Assembly: GCA_002890585.1 (NCBI GenBank)
Contig: MIQB01000059.1
Location: 1-13,803 of the forward strand
Source of the DNA: Tannerella sp. oral taxon 808
GTDB taxonomy: Bacteria > Bacteroidota > Bacteroidia > Bacteroidales > Tannerellaceae
Length of the DNA: 13,803 nt
Reading direction: 5' to 3'
Shown: positions 13,056 to 13,803 of the stretch, in pieces
Numbering within the stretch: position 1 is the stretch's first letter
Layout: each line of letters opens with the position of its first letter
Made by a program: the position numbers and the translations under genes
The notes under the pieces: generated by a model
The model's database searches: none
Told to the model about the DNA's origin: nothing
What the model saw: only the letters and a program-made list of their open reading frames with translations

Positions 13056-13803
13056 GCGTCTGCACTGCTTCAACCCCGAAAACGAAACGGCCGTCGGGGC
13101 TGGCACAGCCAACTACACCCCCAACGCCACCGCTCGGCGGATGGCAGGAGACCTCGAAATACTCCCCATTTGGTATGCCTCAGACGGCGACGCCGTCTGG
13201 ACAACCGACAGCAAGGGGGCGAATCAATTCCTTGATTCGCTCCCTCTTTTTTTGCGCCCGAGCGTCAGCCCACTCACCGACAGTGCGCTCTGCCGCCTGA
13301 AGGCCGACGCCCCGCTGCTTGCCGTCCCCTGGGGACTCTCGCCCCACGTACTCGCACGTTTCGATCGCCTTCGCCAGCGCGGCGCGCCCCTCAGCATCCC
13401 CGTGTGGAGTGACGAACTCCGCACGCTCACGCACCGACAGACCGCCGCCCGTTGCCTCGAGGAGGTGCTCCGCAGGATGCCCGAGCTGCCCGACATCGAG
13501 CCGCCCACCTTCTGCACGGGGCTCGCCGACATCACCGATTACATGGCGCGCCGCCGCCCACCCTTCCTCCTCAAGACGCCCTTCTCATGCTCCGGTCGCG
13601 GACTGCTCCACATGGATGGCGACGCGATGAGCGCCCAGCAGCAGCAATGGATCACGGGCGCCCTCCGCCGCTGGGGGACGGTCAGCATAGAGCGGCGGTT
13701 GGACAAGACGTCCGACTTTGCCCTCGAGTTCTACAGCGACGGTCGCGGACGGATCGCTTACGCCGACCTCTCCGTCTTCGACAGCCAGTCCCGCGGTGCC
13801 TTC
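13039..13803 (+). CDS. Conserved Bacteroidetes protein, probable ATP-grasp-like (3' end outside window)
   Basis: ATG 13039 opens a frame of 255 codons that continues past the window edge without a stop. The N-terminus MKTWSRRLHCFNPENETAVG, followed by ANYTPNATARRMAGDLEILP, resembles a conserved Bacteroidetes family that I recall as having an FNPEND-type start. Near residue 180, FLLKTPFSCSGRGLL looks like the glycine-rich nucleotide loop of ATP-grasp enzymes, and VSIERRLDKTSDFALEFYSD resembles the strand that follows. I infer an ATP-grasp-like fold; catalytic acidic residues near the C-terminus would lie outside the window, so the reaction is unknown. The start lies inside the last 17 bases of the DUF349 gene, so translational coupling is likely. 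Confidence 0.75.
   Translation, partial: MKTWSRRLHCFNPENETAVGAGTANYTPNATARRMAGDLEILPIWYASDGDAVWTTDSKGANQFLDSLPLFLRPSVSPLTDSALCRLKADAPLLAVPWGLSPHVLARFDRLRQRGAPLSIPVWSDELRTLTHRQTAARCLEEVLRRMPELPDIEPPTFCTGLADITDYMARRRPPFLLKTPFSCSGRGLLHMDGDAMSAQQQQWITGALRRWGTVSIERRLDKTSDFALEFYSDGRGRIAYADLSVFDSQSRGAF

Overview
The window is a GC-rich chromosomal stretch from a member of the Bacteroidetes, most likely order Bacteroidales. The evidence is the protein content (PriA, S16 with a long Ala/Glu tail, a lipoprotein thioredoxin, metal-type KdsA, a DUF349 repeat protein, small OmpA/PorT-like barrels) and promoters with the Bacteroidetes -7 box TAnnTTTG. I cannot name the species; a GC-rich Tannerella-like organism would fit.

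Layout. 1-886: the tail of one outer-membrane barrel gene, a terminator, and a complete tandem paralogue, all +. 916-3422: a REP-like palindrome and then priA, split by one extra C at 2453-2457. 3454-3682: a 41-bp tandem repeat array between priA and a lipoprotein thioredoxin gene (3780-4235, +). A shared stem-loop at 4292-4331 separates the thioredoxin gene from the convergent rpsP (4394-5005, -). rpsP diverges from a secreted TPR protein (5155-5988, +), and the region between them carries a cluster of ATGGATC-type motifs. The TPR gene runs tail-to-tail into leuB with overlapping stop codons. mgsA and leuB (7507 to 5985, -) form a coupled pair with a 4-bp overlap. Upstream of mgsA lie a -7 box, an overlapping perfect dyad and a 42-bp tandem repeat array (7595-7840). 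kdsA and miaA (-) follow, then about 400 bp of non-coding DNA with a strong hairpin. A YhcH/NanQ-family gene (-) diverges from a 701-residue DUF349 protein (+), whose 3' end overlaps a probable ATP-grasp-like gene that leaves the window at 13803.

Function. Most genes are housekeeping: replication restart (priA), translation (rpsP, miaA), lipopolysaccharide precursor synthesis (kdsA), leucine synthesis (leuB), the methylglyoxal bypass (mgsA) and envelope redox or assembly proteins. I see no phage, transposase, CRISPR, toxin-antitoxin or classical defence locus. The most unusual content is non-coding: two arrays of nearly equal period (41 and 42 bp) that share a GAGG..TT..AGACC core with dyad symmetry, and several operator-like inverted repeats placed on recognisable promoters.
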